Under the pieces are notes generated by a model, which was not told the origin of the DNA, did no database searches, and saw only the letters and a program-made list of their open reading frames with translations. A program made the translations under genes and the position numbers. Positions 17,295 to 25,343 of a stretch of 49,277 nt of DNA are shown in pieces (the stretch's first letter is position 1; each line of letters opens with the position of its first letter). Origin of the DNA: Chlamydiota bacterium. GTDB taxonomy: Bacteria > Chlamydiota > Chlamydiia > Chlamydiales > SM23-39. The stretch lies in NCBI GenBank assembly GCA_027451825.1, contig DAIDHZ010000016.1:1-49277 (forward strand), given 5' to 3'.

Positions 17295-18509
17295 TTACTG
17301 AAATTTTAAAGAAGAAACTGCGATGATCGCAAAAAGCAAGCCAATGATCCAAAAACGGATCACCACCTTGGTCTCGGGCCATCCTTTATATTCAAAATGA
17401 TGATGCAAAGGGGAGCATAAAAAAATCCGTTTTCGATTGCGATAGCGATAACTTAAAACCTGTAAAATTACAGAAAGAGCCTCTGCGACAAAAATTGCAC
17501 CTGCCAGGGCTAAAATCGCTTCTCGCCTTAAAAGGACGGCTGAAACTCCCAAAATACCGCCGAGAGCCAAAGATCCGGTATCTCCCATAAACACTTGCGC
17601 AGGGTATCCGTTGTACCAAAGAAATCCAAGAGAAGCCCCTGCTAAAGCCATGAGATAGATTCCAATTTCCCCACTCCCTTCGATGTATAAAATATTGAGA
17701 TATCTTGCCAACTCAATATGATTGGACAAAAAGGCAAAAAGTCCCAAAACCAAAGAAACCATGACAAGACATCCTGCAGCAAGTCCATCAAGGCCATCCG
17801 TAAGATTGACGGCATTTGAAGATCCCGTCACAACCAATAAAATAAAGAGAAAAGAAATGATTTTAAAAAACCCATCGAACACAAAAACAGGATCTTTAAA
17901 AAAAGGAAGATAAAACTGAGAGCTATATTCTGATAAAGAAAGTGTCTTTGTCCCTTTTTTCCCTGATTCCATCATTGACACCTGCTCCTTAGCAATGGGA
18001 GGCTCAATATTCACCTTCGATGAAACTTGAGAAAGAGGCGTTAAAAGATACAAAGCCAAACAAGAAGAAAAAACAACTTGAATCAGCATCTTCTTTTTTG
18101 CGCTTAAACCTTTACTATTTTTATAGCGAAGTTTTAAATAATCATCTTGAGCCCCAAGCCATCCAAGAACCAGCGTTGTCAAAAGCAAAATCCAGGTGAA
18201 TGCATTTGCCAAATTCATCCATAAAAATAAGGAGATCACCATGGAAGACAAAATCAAAATCCCTCCCATCGTCGGAGTATCTTTCTTTTTTCCATGAAGC
18301 TCCGCTAAAAGAGGAACCTCTTCTAAAGAGCGAATCGTTTGTCCAATTTTTAGCTCATATAATTTCTTAATGAACCAAGGCCCTAAAAAAATGGTCAAAA
18401 GCAAACTCGTAACCGCAGCTAGAATCATTCTTGTTGAAAAATAAGTAAATGCAAGAGGCATCTTCATATGCAAAAAAGAGACAAAAAAATCCAAGATGAT
18501 TAAAAGCAT
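17295..18509 (-). CDS. mraY: Phospho-MurNAc-pentapeptide transferase (lipid I synthase)
   Basis: 404 residues, about ten membrane segments. Motifs DTPTMGG, SNAVNLTDGLDGLA, MGDTGSLALGG and SPLHHHFEYKGW are diagnostic. It moves phospho-MurNAc-pentapeptide to undecaprenyl phosphate. It is about 40 residues longer than the E. coli enzyme, mostly because of a polar insert around residues 170-205 (rich in Ser, Lys, Glu) before the TDGLDG region. Starts at 18467 or 18461 (MKMPLAF) are also possible; the 18509 start overlaps the end of murF by 10 nt. Confidence 0.96.
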   Translation of the reverse strand: MLLIILDFFVSFLHMKMPLAFTYFSTRMILAAVTSLLLTIFLGPWFIKKLYELKIGQTIRSLEEVPLLAELHGKKKDTPTMGGILILSSMVISLFLWMNLANAFTWILLLTTLVLGWLGAQDDYLKLRYKNSKGLSAKKKMLIQVVFSSCLALYLLTPLSQVSSKVNIEPPIAKEQVSMMESGKKGTKTLSLSEYSSQFYLPFFKDPVFVFDGFFKIISFLFILLVVTGSSNAVNLTDGLDGLAAGCLVMVSLVLGLFAFLSNHIELARYLNILYIEGSGEIGIYLMALAGASLGFLWYNGYPAQVFMGDTGSLALGGILGVSAVLLRREAILALAGAIFVAEALSVILQVLSYRYRNRKRIFLCSPLHHHFEYKGWPETKVVIRFWIIGLLFAIIAVSSLKFQ

Positions 18510-19804
18510 TCCAATACCCTTTCCATTTGCATGCTTCGAGATCCTTTAATTAAAACAACATCTCCGGGGGATGCGATCTCTTTGAGCCGCATTTTCAAGG
18601 CATCGATATCCATAAAAAATTCACAAGAGCTTTTCTTTTCGCGAAAAGCATCGCATAAACCATCCGTCTCGAGACCAAAACTCAATAAATAATCGACACT
18701 TTCTGCAGCCAAAGAGCCAATTTCTCGATGAGCACTCTCCGAAAAAGATCCCAATTCTTTCATCGATCCCAAGACAGCGATTTTTTTTCGACCCTCTTTT
18801 GGAAGCGGTAAATGAGATAATGCAGCGCGCATCGATTCCGGACTTGCATTATATGCATCGTTAATAAAAACAATTCCGCTCCGTTCTATGGTTTCCCATC
18901 GCATTTTTGGCAATTGCAAATAAGGAATCCGGGCCTTGATTTCTTCAAACTCCATTCCCATTTCTTGAGCCACCAAAACAGATGCCAAGAAATTATGCAA
19001 AATAGGAGTTTCTTTAAAAGGAAAAGTCACTTTTTTTTCATCAAAAATGGTCAGCTGCAAATCAGCTTTTGGATCATGACATGAAAAGGATCTTTTTTTT
19101 GCTTTGATTTGAAAGACTTCCTCTTCAAAAGAATAAAACTCATGATCAAAAATCGCTGTTTTTGTTTTAGGATGAGAAAAAATCTCTGCCTTGGCTCTTG
19201 CAATTCCTTTCAAGCCATCCGGGAAAAATTCAGCATGAACAAGCGACACCTTCGTTAAGACAGCAATATCAGGAGCTGCAATCTCCAAAAGTTTTCGAAG
19301 ATCTCCCGCCTCGCTCATTCCCATTTCTAAAACAAAAACTTCTTCGGAGCCGTCTGCATTCAAGATCGTTAAAGGCAACGTCAACTTTGTGTTGAAACTG
19401 CCAATATTTTTAACAACCCGATACTTTTCTTCCAATAAACATGCCGTAAACTCTTTCGTCATGGTTTTCCCAAGAGAGCCTGTAATGCCGATCACCTTAG
19501 CGTTCGATTTCAATAAAGATAATCGCGCTAAATGCTGCAAAGCCAACTCACAATCAGGGACTTTCAAAAGGGTAAGCCCAAAATCTTCCCCATGATACTC
19601 CTTAGATACGATCGCAGCAGCCCCGCCTCTTTGCTTCACCTCTTTCAAAAATGAATGCCCATCCGTTTTTTTTCCGGGAAGTGCAAAAAAAAGATCCCCA
19701 GGGCCAATAAATCTGCTATCAACCTGATAACCAACAACTTGCAAATCATTCTCAAATCCAATACTCAACTCTGAAGCAATCTCACGAATCGAACGATGTT
19801 TCAT
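18500..19804 (-). CDS. murF: UDP-MurNAc-tripeptide--D-Ala-D-Ala ligase
   Basis: 434 residues. It completes the cytoplasmic pentapeptide precursor. Motifs: VDSRFIGPGDLFFALPG in the N-domain, P-loop GSLGKTMTKE (about residue 106), LEMGMSEAGD, NDAYNASPESM and the C-terminal LGSMKELG and GDVVLIKGSRSMQME. First gene of the minus-strand cluster; the 171-nt gap to the divergent USP-like gene must hold both promoters. Confidence 0.96.
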   Translation of the reverse strand: MKHRSIREIASELSIGFENDLQVVGYQVDSRFIGPGDLFFALPGKKTDGHSFLKEVKQRGGAAAIVSKEYHGEDFGLTLLKVPDCELALQHLARLSLLKSNAKVIGITGSLGKTMTKEFTACLLEEKYRVVKNIGSFNTKLTLPLTILNADGSEEVFVLEMGMSEAGDLRKLLEIAAPDIAVLTKVSLVHAEFFPDGLKGIARAKAEIFSHPKTKTAIFDHEFYSFEEEVFQIKAKKRSFSCHDPKADLQLTIFDEKKVTFPFKETPILHNFLASVLVAQEMGMEFEEIKARIPYLQLPKMRWETIERSGIVFINDAYNASPESMRAALSHLPLPKEGRKKIAVLGSMKELGSFSESAHREIGSLAAESVDYLLSFGLETDGLCDAFREKKSSCEFFMDIDALKMRLKEIASPGDVVLIKGSRSMQMERVLECF

Positions 19805-19975
19805 CTTCCAAGCCCTTAAAAAATCAAAAACGATCTTATATCAAATAAATCCTATCAAAGACAAGCATAAATCACTAAGAACCACACGACTAATTAAGTC
19901 AATAAAATTAATGTTTTATATTTAATATAATTTAAAATCATAGTATAATTATCAGTAATAATAATGAAATAAAAC

Positions 19976-21964
19976 ATGTTTCAAGTCCCTTTTCCTTTAC
20001 TCAGAGCCGCGGCAGCAGTCTTCCCAACAAGGATTCCTACATCCTCATCAGGAGCTGCCTCTGTACCTATGATCACTCATCTACCGAGTGGTGCAGCAAG
20101 AGACGTTTTATTCTCCAATTCGACAGAAGCCTCTCATCAAGACAGCGTAGTAAGCCACCTTCTTGTCAATGCGGCCTTCCACGTGGGGAAAGCGGGGCTA
20201 CAAAGAATAGGCGAAGCTGCAATTCAGTGGTTGGCAAGAAGAAGCCGACCTCAACCTCCTCAGATTGAGTCTTCCTCCCCAACAGGCGTTCAAAATATTT
20301 TGAACAACAGAACCTTCCTTGCAAATAGAAATCTCTTTCAATACATACCCGACTTCTTTCAGCGTTTCCCGCACATCCCGTTGATGAACCCATCGATCCC
20401 TCGACCTCTCTCTTCTCAAGAAGGAAATCCCCCTCCTCAAGATCCTTCACCACCACATCCAGAAAATGGAAACAATCATACTTCCCAAGATCCACCGCCG
20501 CCACCGCCTCTTCTCCCCGATGAAAACGATCAACAATCCGATCATGGAAAAGAGACCCCTTTTCCTCCTCTCCCCATAGAACCCATAGACTTTTCAGATG
20601 ATGAGGACGATAGCATCGGCCCGCCCATAGGCGATGAACAAGGTCAACCTCTTCAACCTCTTATCTGCGAAGAAAATCAAAGTTCATCACCTCAAGAGGA
20701 CGGTGGACAAAATTCCTCGGACAGCAAAGAGATCGAGCCAACTCCTCAACCCCCTCCTCCTACCGATTGGACAGGCGCCATACCCACGATCTCCATGGCC
20801 ATGATGGCGGCTTGCAGCGGCCCTCCCGACAATACAACCACACCTCCTACAACAACTGAAGCACCTAACATTCCTCCTCCTCCGCCGCCGCCTCCTCCGG
20901 AGCTCCCGCCTCCAACAACACCTATAGAAAGAAAAGACACCATAGAATGGAAGGGATACCTCTATGAGGTTACATATTATTGTCCTGAATCTGCAACAAA
21001 TGAAGAAAGACAAAAAATACTCAAAATGTTCGTGAATATTCTCGATAAAATCCCGGCAACAGAATATCAACCGGGTGTTTCTGCATTTGCTTTTGAACTC
21101 CGCAAAGACAAAGATCTTGAAATTTTCCTTCCGGATTCAAACTCGCAAAGTCAGCAACCCAAAACAGTTCTATTAAAAGGATCTCGCGAAATCGCCTCCA
21201 ATATAGCAGAATACATCCAAGAAGGCTCCCCCATTTTCTTATATCGACGCGAAGAAGAACTCGAGCAAAAAGATGTGGATCGTTTTCCTGAATCAGAACC
21301 TAAACAAAATCCCCCTATAGGCCTTTGCAACACAAAAAACACATGCTATGCTGCCCTCGTTCAAATTTGCTCTGCAATTCCAACTTTAAGAAACAGTTTG
21401 ATTGAAAAAGAAGAAACGCGTCTTTCTGAATTCTTAAAACAGTTAGAAAAAGAAAAAGAAAACCAAGAATCTCACTATAGTCATACAATCAATGCTCAAT
21501 CTCTATTTGAAAGCCAAAATATCATTGAAATTTTTAAAGACATCGCTCCACAAGTTCCAATCATACTCACAGAAGAGATCTCACCCGCAGAAAAAGCACC
21601 TGAAATGTTCATGATTCATACAAAAAGGATCCCTGATAGTATGAAAAATCAAAAGACGCTCGATACATATATGACCCTTAAAAAAGACAACCCGCGATAT
21701 CGCCGCCGTGGATTCCTTGTTCGTGAAGGCAACACCAAACCAAATGAACATGATGTAGCCTACGTAGAAATCAAAGCTCAAGACGGCTCTACAAAATATT
21801 ACAAAATCGACAATCATCAAAGATTTGAGCTTCCAAGAATTTTATATCTTGAAGCAAGCAAGCAATCTTATCTCGCTTTCTACGAAAAAGTCACCTCAAG
21901 CCCAAAAAAAGCCTCTGCCGATGATCAAAAGCCCTCTGCAGCTGCTGCTACAGCTACGGCATAA
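19976..21964 (+). CDS. Proline-rich protein with C-terminal USP (C19)-like deubiquitinase signature
   Basis: 662 residues. Residues 1-100 are Ala/Ser-rich. Residues about 140-320 are Pro/Asp/Glu-rich with poly-Pro runs (157-180, 258-262, 300-313). The C-terminal half ends in a region with the ubiquitin-specific protease pattern: Cys box GLCNTKNTCY (449-458; Asn452 and Cys457 match the oxyanion Asn and nucleophile), His box EHDVAYVEIK (His592) followed by YYKID (Asp612), and SYLAFYE (631-637), the usual USP end. Spacing His-to-Asp is 20, near the 17 of human USP7. The Cys-to-His span of about 135 residues is short for a USP, so fingers and other inserts are missing. Predicted secreted effector that removes ubiquitin from host proteins; activity is inferred. 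No family name can be given with certainty. Confidence 0.7.
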   Translation: MFQVPFPLLRAAAAVFPTRIPTSSSGAASVPMITHLPSGAARDVLFSNSTEASHQDSVVSHLLVNAAFHVGKAGLQRIGEAAIQWLARRSRPQPPQIESSSPTGVQNILNNRTFLANRNLFQYIPDFFQRFPHIPLMNPSIPRPLSSQEGNPPPQDPSPPHPENGNNHTSQDPPPPPPLLPDENDQQSDHGKETPFPPLPIEPIDFSDDEDDSIGPPIGDEQGQPLQPLICEENQSSSPQEDGGQNSSDSKEIEPTPQPPPPTDWTGAIPTISMAMMAACSGPPDNTTTPPTTTEAPNIPPPPPPPPPELPPPTTPIERKDTIEWKGYLYEVTYYCPESATNEERQKILKMFVNILDKIPATEYQPGVSAFAFELRKDKDLEIFLPDSNSQSQQPKTVLLKGSREIASNIAEYIQEGSPIFLYRREEELEQKDVDRFPESEPKQNPPIGLCNTKNTCYAALVQICSAIPTLRNSLIEKEETRLSEFLKQLEKEKENQESHYSHTINAQSLFESQNIIEIFKDIAPQVPIILTEEISPAEKAPEMFMIHTKRIPDSMKNQKTLDTYMTLKKDNPRYRRRGFLVREGNTKPNEHDVAYVEIKAQDGSTKYYKIDNHQRFELPRILYLEASKQSYLAFYEKVTSSPKKASADDQKPSAAAATATA

Positions 21965-21975
21965 AAAATGATTGA

Positions 21976-22004
21976 TTTACAGTATTAGAGCCTTTCCGCA
22001 TAAT
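21976..22004 (+). promoter_or_regulatory. Candidate promoter for tRNA-Cys / rsmI
   Basis: TTTACA, 17 nt and CATAAT, about 45 nt before the tRNA. A moderate match to the -35/-10 consensus. Confidence 0.35.
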
Positions 22005-22023
22005 AGACCCGTACAATAAACTT

Positions 22024-22047
22024 GTCCTTCCACATAAGGACCTTTTT
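22024..22047 (+). terminator. Probable terminator of the USP-like gene
   Basis: 6-bp stem GTCCTT/AAGGAC with a 6-nt loop, followed by CTTTTT. It ends 2 nt before the tRNA, so if it works it would also attenuate any transcript starting at the promoter candidate at 21976-22004. Confidence 0.45.
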
Positions 22048-22049
22048 AA

Positions 22050-22121
22050 GGTGGCATAGCCAAGCGGTAAGGCAGGGGCCTGCAAAGCCCCCATTCCTCA
22101 GTTCGAATCTGAGTGCCACCT
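22050..22121 (+). tRNA. tRNA-Cys (anticodon GCA)
   Basis: The 7-bp acceptor stem GGTGGCA (22050-22056) pairs with TGCCACC (22114-22120). The anticodon stem is GGGGC/GCCCC with loop CTGCAAA, anticodon GCA. The T-loop is TTCGAAT. The discriminator base is U (22121), as expected for tRNA-Cys. CCA is not encoded. Confidence 0.95.
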
Positions 22122-22131
22122 TTTTATAACG

Positions 22132-22938
22132 ATGCTCTATCTAATCGCAACACCCATAGGCAATTTAGCCGACATCTCGAAAAGAGCTTTAGACACTTTG
22201 GAAAAAAGTGATCTCATTCTTTGCGAAGATACAAGAAGAAGCTCCATTTTACTGAATCACTATGGCATCAAAAAGCCTCTTGCCTCATATCACAAATTCA
22301 ATGAACAAAAAGAGCTCAAAAAAATCCTGACATATCTTTTGGAAGGAAAAGAGATCTCTCTCATCTCTGATGCCGGAACTCCTTGCATCCAGGATCCGGG
22401 ATACATTCTGATCTCTGCCTGTATTGAACATCAAATCCCCTTCACAACGATTGGAGGATCTTGCAGTCTTATTCAAGCTCTTCTTCTTTCAGGACTGAGC
22501 ACAGAGCGCTTTCAATTCATCGGCTTTCTTCCTAAAAATCCCAAAACCTTATGCAAAGAAATTCTTGCATATCCAGGAACCAGCATTCTTTTTGAAAGCC
22601 CTCATCGAATTCTAAAAACACTCAAACTCTTTGAAGAACTCGATCCTGAAAGAAACATCGCCATTGTCAGAGAAATGACCAAAACATTTGAAGAGACCTT
22701 GAGAGGATCTGTTTCTGAAGTGGTCAAAAAAATAGAAAGCCATCCCTTAAAAGGTGAAATCGTCCTCGTGATTGAAAAAGGCCGTCTCAAAGACGACATG
22801 CCGATTGAAGAACTCGTTCAAATTTTACAAAATGTACATGGTCTTTCTTTAAAAGAAGCCATTCAAAAAGCAGCGGAGCTCAAGGAAATCCCGAAAAAAA
22901 TTGTGTATCAAAAAATACACAAGATCTCCAAAAATTAA
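22132..22938 (+). CDS. rsmI: 16S rRNA (cytidine1402-2'-O)-methyltransferase
   Basis: 268 residues, tetrapyrrole-methylase fold. Motifs: ATPIGNLADIS at the N-terminus, LCEDTR, SDAGTPCIQDPG, GGSCSLIQALLLSG, QFIGFLPK and FESPHRI. It methylates the ribose of C1402 in the ribosomal P site. Only 10 nt follow the tRNA. The C-terminal about 40 residues (LSLKEAIQKAAELKEIPKK) match the usual small C-terminal domain. A perfect 8-bp inverted repeat (22901-22922) lies in the last codons. Confidence 0.95.
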   Translation: MLYLIATPIGNLADISKRALDTLEKSDLILCEDTRRSSILLNHYGIKKPLASYHKFNEQKELKKILTYLLEGKEISLISDAGTPCIQDPGYILISACIEHQIPFTTIGGSCSLIQALLLSGLSTERFQFIGFLPKNPKTLCKEILAYPGTSILFESPHRILKTLKLFEELDPERNIAIVREMTKTFEETLRGSVSEVVKKIESHPLKGEIVLVIEKGRLKDDMPIEELVQILQNVHGLSLKEAIQKAAELKEIPKKIVYQKIHKISKN

Positions 22939-22978
22939 AATTTTGGTATAAGCTTTTGAAAAAAACATGGAGGCAACT

Positions 22979-24562
22979 ATGACAGCTACAAAGGAAATTC
23001 TTTTTGACGAAGAAGCAAGAAATGCTCTTAGAAAAGGGATCGATCAACTAGCGGATATCGTATCAATCACTTTAGGGCCGTCAGGTTACAACGTCGGGCT
23101 GCAAGCCAATTTCGGATCTCCTTTGATCACAAGCGACGGGGCCAGCATCGCCAAAGACATCGAAGTCAAGGACCCTTTTATCAATATCGGTATCTCCCTA
23201 GGAAAAGAAGTCGCAAGTAAAATCAAAGAAATCTCAGGAGATGGGACAACAACAGGGATTGTTTTACTGCAAGCTCTTGTCAAACAAGGCATGAGACACA
23301 TCGCTGCAGGCGTCAATCCAATCCACATCAAAAGGGGGATGGACCTAGCTTTGAAAGAAATCGTAAAGCACATTGATACCAAAGCCATCCACGTTCAAAA
23401 CAAAAAAGAAACAAAAGATATCGCAACCGTATCCAGCGGCTCCAATCAGGAAATAGGAAATGCCATCAGCACCTGTTTTGAAAAAGTAGGGAAAACAGGC
23501 ATCATCACCATCGAAGAAGGAAAATCTACAGAAACGACCATCGAATTCGTAGAAGGAATGGAAATCGATCAGGGATATCTCAGTTCTCATTTCTGTACAA
23601 ATCGTGAAAAACTCACTGTGGAGTTAGAAAATCCATCCATTTTAATCACCGACAAAAAAATCCAATCAGCCCAAGAAATCCTTCCCATTTTGCAACAAAT
23701 TGCAAGCACGTCAACCTCTCTTCTCATCATTGCTGAGGATATCGAAGGAGATGTTCTTTCGACTCTTGTTGTGAACAAACTCAAAGGAATTCTTAAAGTA
23801 GCTGCCATCAAAGCTCCGGGATTTGGAGATGCACGGAAAGAAATCCTTGAAGATATTGCAGCGCTGACAAATGCGGAGGTCATTTCAGAAGAAAAAGGGC
23901 TTCTTCTTAAAGATGCCGATTCAGAAATGCTCGGAAAATCAGACCGCATCATCATCACAAAAGACAAAACGACATTCATTGGCAAAGCCAATGCAAAAGC
24001 AATTGAACATCGAATTTCTCTCATTGAAGCCGCTTTAAAAAAAGCAACATCTACCTATGACAAAACGAAACTTGAAGAAAGAAAAGCAAAACTTCAAGCC
24101 AATGTAGCGATCATTCAAGTCGGTGCTTTTACCGAAGCTGAAATGAAAAAGAAAAAACAAAGCTTTGAGGATAGTCTCAACGCAACGAGAGCCGCTCTCG
24201 AAGAAGGAATTGCTGTTGGAGGAGGGATGACTCTCATTCACGCAGCAAGAGCCATATCTCAAATGAAGATGAACGAAGATGAAAAAATTGGAATCCAAAT
24301 TCTCATCAAAGCAATGGAAGCTCCTTTTCGTCAAATTGTCAGAAATACAGGATATGATCCATCAACAATGTTAGAAGAAGCGCTTCAAAAAGGAGATACT
24401 TTTGGCTTTAATGTCCTTTCCGAAAAAGTAGAAGATCTTTTGAAAGCGGGCATTACTGATCCTGTCAAAGTGATCAAAAATAGCTTGATCCACGCTGTCT
24501 CAATGGCCGGCATCATTTTACTTACAGAAAGCATCATTGCGCCGGAACCTTCCAAGGATTAA
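22979..24562 (+). CDS. groEL: Divergent chaperonin GroEL paralog, no adjacent groES
   Basis: 527 residues from ATG at 22979, chosen because GGAGG lies 6 nt upstream; an in-frame ATG at 22967 overlaps that site. All domains of a group I chaperonin are recognisable: TLGPSGYNV, TSDG (Asp53), GDGTTT (87-92), the apical region with KAPGFGDARKEILED, ATRAALEEGIAVGGG, and GDTFGFNV. The ATP-binding and hydrolysis Asp residues appear kept. Differences: GPSG and NVGLQANFG replace the near-invariant GPKG and NVVLDKSFG, and the C-terminal Gly-Met tail is missing (ends APEPSKD). No CIRCE operator. Probably one of the extra GroEL copies of Chlamydiota with a special client or regulatory role. Confidence 0.93.
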   Translation: MTATKEILFDEEARNALRKGIDQLADIVSITLGPSGYNVGLQANFGSPLITSDGASIAKDIEVKDPFINIGISLGKEVASKIKEISGDGTTTGIVLLQALVKQGMRHIAAGVNPIHIKRGMDLALKEIVKHIDTKAIHVQNKKETKDIATVSSGSNQEIGNAISTCFEKVGKTGIITIEEGKSTETTIEFVEGMEIDQGYLSSHFCTNREKLTVELENPSILITDKKIQSAQEILPILQQIASTSTSLLIIAEDIEGDVLSTLVVNKLKGILKVAAIKAPGFGDARKEILEDIAALTNAEVISEEKGLLLKDADSEMLGKSDRIIITKDKTTFIGKANAKAIEHRISLIEAALKKATSTYDKTKLEERKAKLQANVAIIQVGAFTEAEMKKKKQSFEDSLNATRAALEEGIAVGGGMTLIHAARAISQMKMNEDEKIGIQILIKAMEAPFRQIVRNTGYDPSTMLEEALQKGDTFGFNVLSEKVEDLLKAGITDPVKVIKNSLIHAVSMAGIILLTESIIAPEPSKD

Positions 24563-24568
24563 AAATTC

Positions 24569-25192
24569 ATGGAATTCATATTCTTCATCAAAGGCGCCCT
24601 TCTTGGATTTTCGATGGCGGCCCCGGTCGGCCCCGTCGGAATCCTCTGCATTCGTAAAACTCTCCAATACGGACGTTTTTCAGGACTTTTTTCAGGACTT
24701 GGCGCCGCTGTTGCCGATACTCTTTATGGACTTTTAGCTGCTTTTAGTTTGACCCTTCTTTCTGATTTTTTAACAGAGCAGCAATATCTTTTACGAATTT
24801 TAGGCGGAAGTTTTCTTTGCTTTCTTGGAGGGAAAACATTCTTTGCCAATCCAAAAGAAGAATCCGAATCTCGAGTCTCTCATAAAACCTTGATCACGGA
24901 TTTCATTTCCACTTTCTTTCTAACTCTTTCCAATCCGCTCACACTCCTTTCCTTCATTGCATTTTTTGCAGGATTAGGCCTTGTCAGCGTTTCTGAAAAA
25001 TATACAGATGCGGCCATCTTGATCACCGGGATCTTTCTTGGATCTTCTTTTTGGTGGCTTATGTTAAGCGAAGGAATCACTTTTTTTAGAAAAAAAATCA
25101 GTGAAAAAATTATGTCTTGGATCAACCGAGGGGCAGGTCTCATCATCGTTGCCTTTGGACTTGCCACCCTGATCAGCCTATTTCATCTGTAA
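24569..25192 (+). CDS. LysE-family amino-acid exporter
   Basis: 207 residues, about six membrane segments. The N-terminus FFIKGALLGFSMAAPVGPVGILCI carries the GxxxGxxxAxxPGP-like family signature (here APVGPVG), and NPLTLLSFIAFFAG matches the second conserved Asn-Pro segment. Predicted inner-membrane exporter of an amino acid or similar small solute; substrate not predictable. It begins 6 nt after groEL and may be cotranscribed. Confidence 0.85.
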   Translation: MEFIFFIKGALLGFSMAAPVGPVGILCIRKTLQYGRFSGLFSGLGAAVADTLYGLLAAFSLTLLSDFLTEQQYLLRILGGSFLCFLGGKTFFANPKEESESRVSHKTLITDFISTFFLTLSNPLTLLSFIAFFAGLGLVSVSEKYTDAAILITGIFLGSSFWWLMLSEGITFFRKKISEKIMSWINRGAGLIIVAFGLATLISLFHL

Positions 25193-25223
25193 TGAATGGG
25201 TTCAGTCCCTCTAAACATTTTAC

Positions 25224-25279
25224 TACCACAGAGATAGGCACCACAGAGAAGAAAAACGCAACATATTGTCTCTGTGGTA
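25224..25279. repeat. Hairpin element of the CACAGAG type
   Basis: Perfect 11-bp arms TACCACAGAGA (25224-25234) and TCTCTGTGGTA (25269-25279) with a 34-nt loop; the loop contains a second CCACAGAGA (25241-25249). It follows the LysE gene and may act as terminator. From memory, similar ACCACAGAG...CTCTGTGGT elements occur between genes in many unrelated bacteria; this is not verified here. Confidence 0.6.
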
Positions 25280-25343
25280 ATTAAAAACAATTAAAACCCA
25301 ATTGAAATTGACAACAAAAAAACTATAATTTACTAAATAAATA

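Noticed and set aside
20166..21070. Minus-strand ORFs rich in Arg or Gly opposite the poly-Pro region
   Set aside because: Reverse reading of proline codons; the plus-strand frame has the protease motifs.
22901..22922. Perfect 8-bp inverted repeat TTGTGTAT/ATACACAA as heat-shock (CIRCE) operator of groEL
   Set aside because: The sequence does not match the CIRCE consensus TTAGCACTC-N9-GAGTGCTAA and lies within rsmI codons.
22967..22978. Upstream ATG of groEL
   Set aside because: It overlaps the GGAGG site that serves the ATG at 22979; the extra residues are not part of the family.
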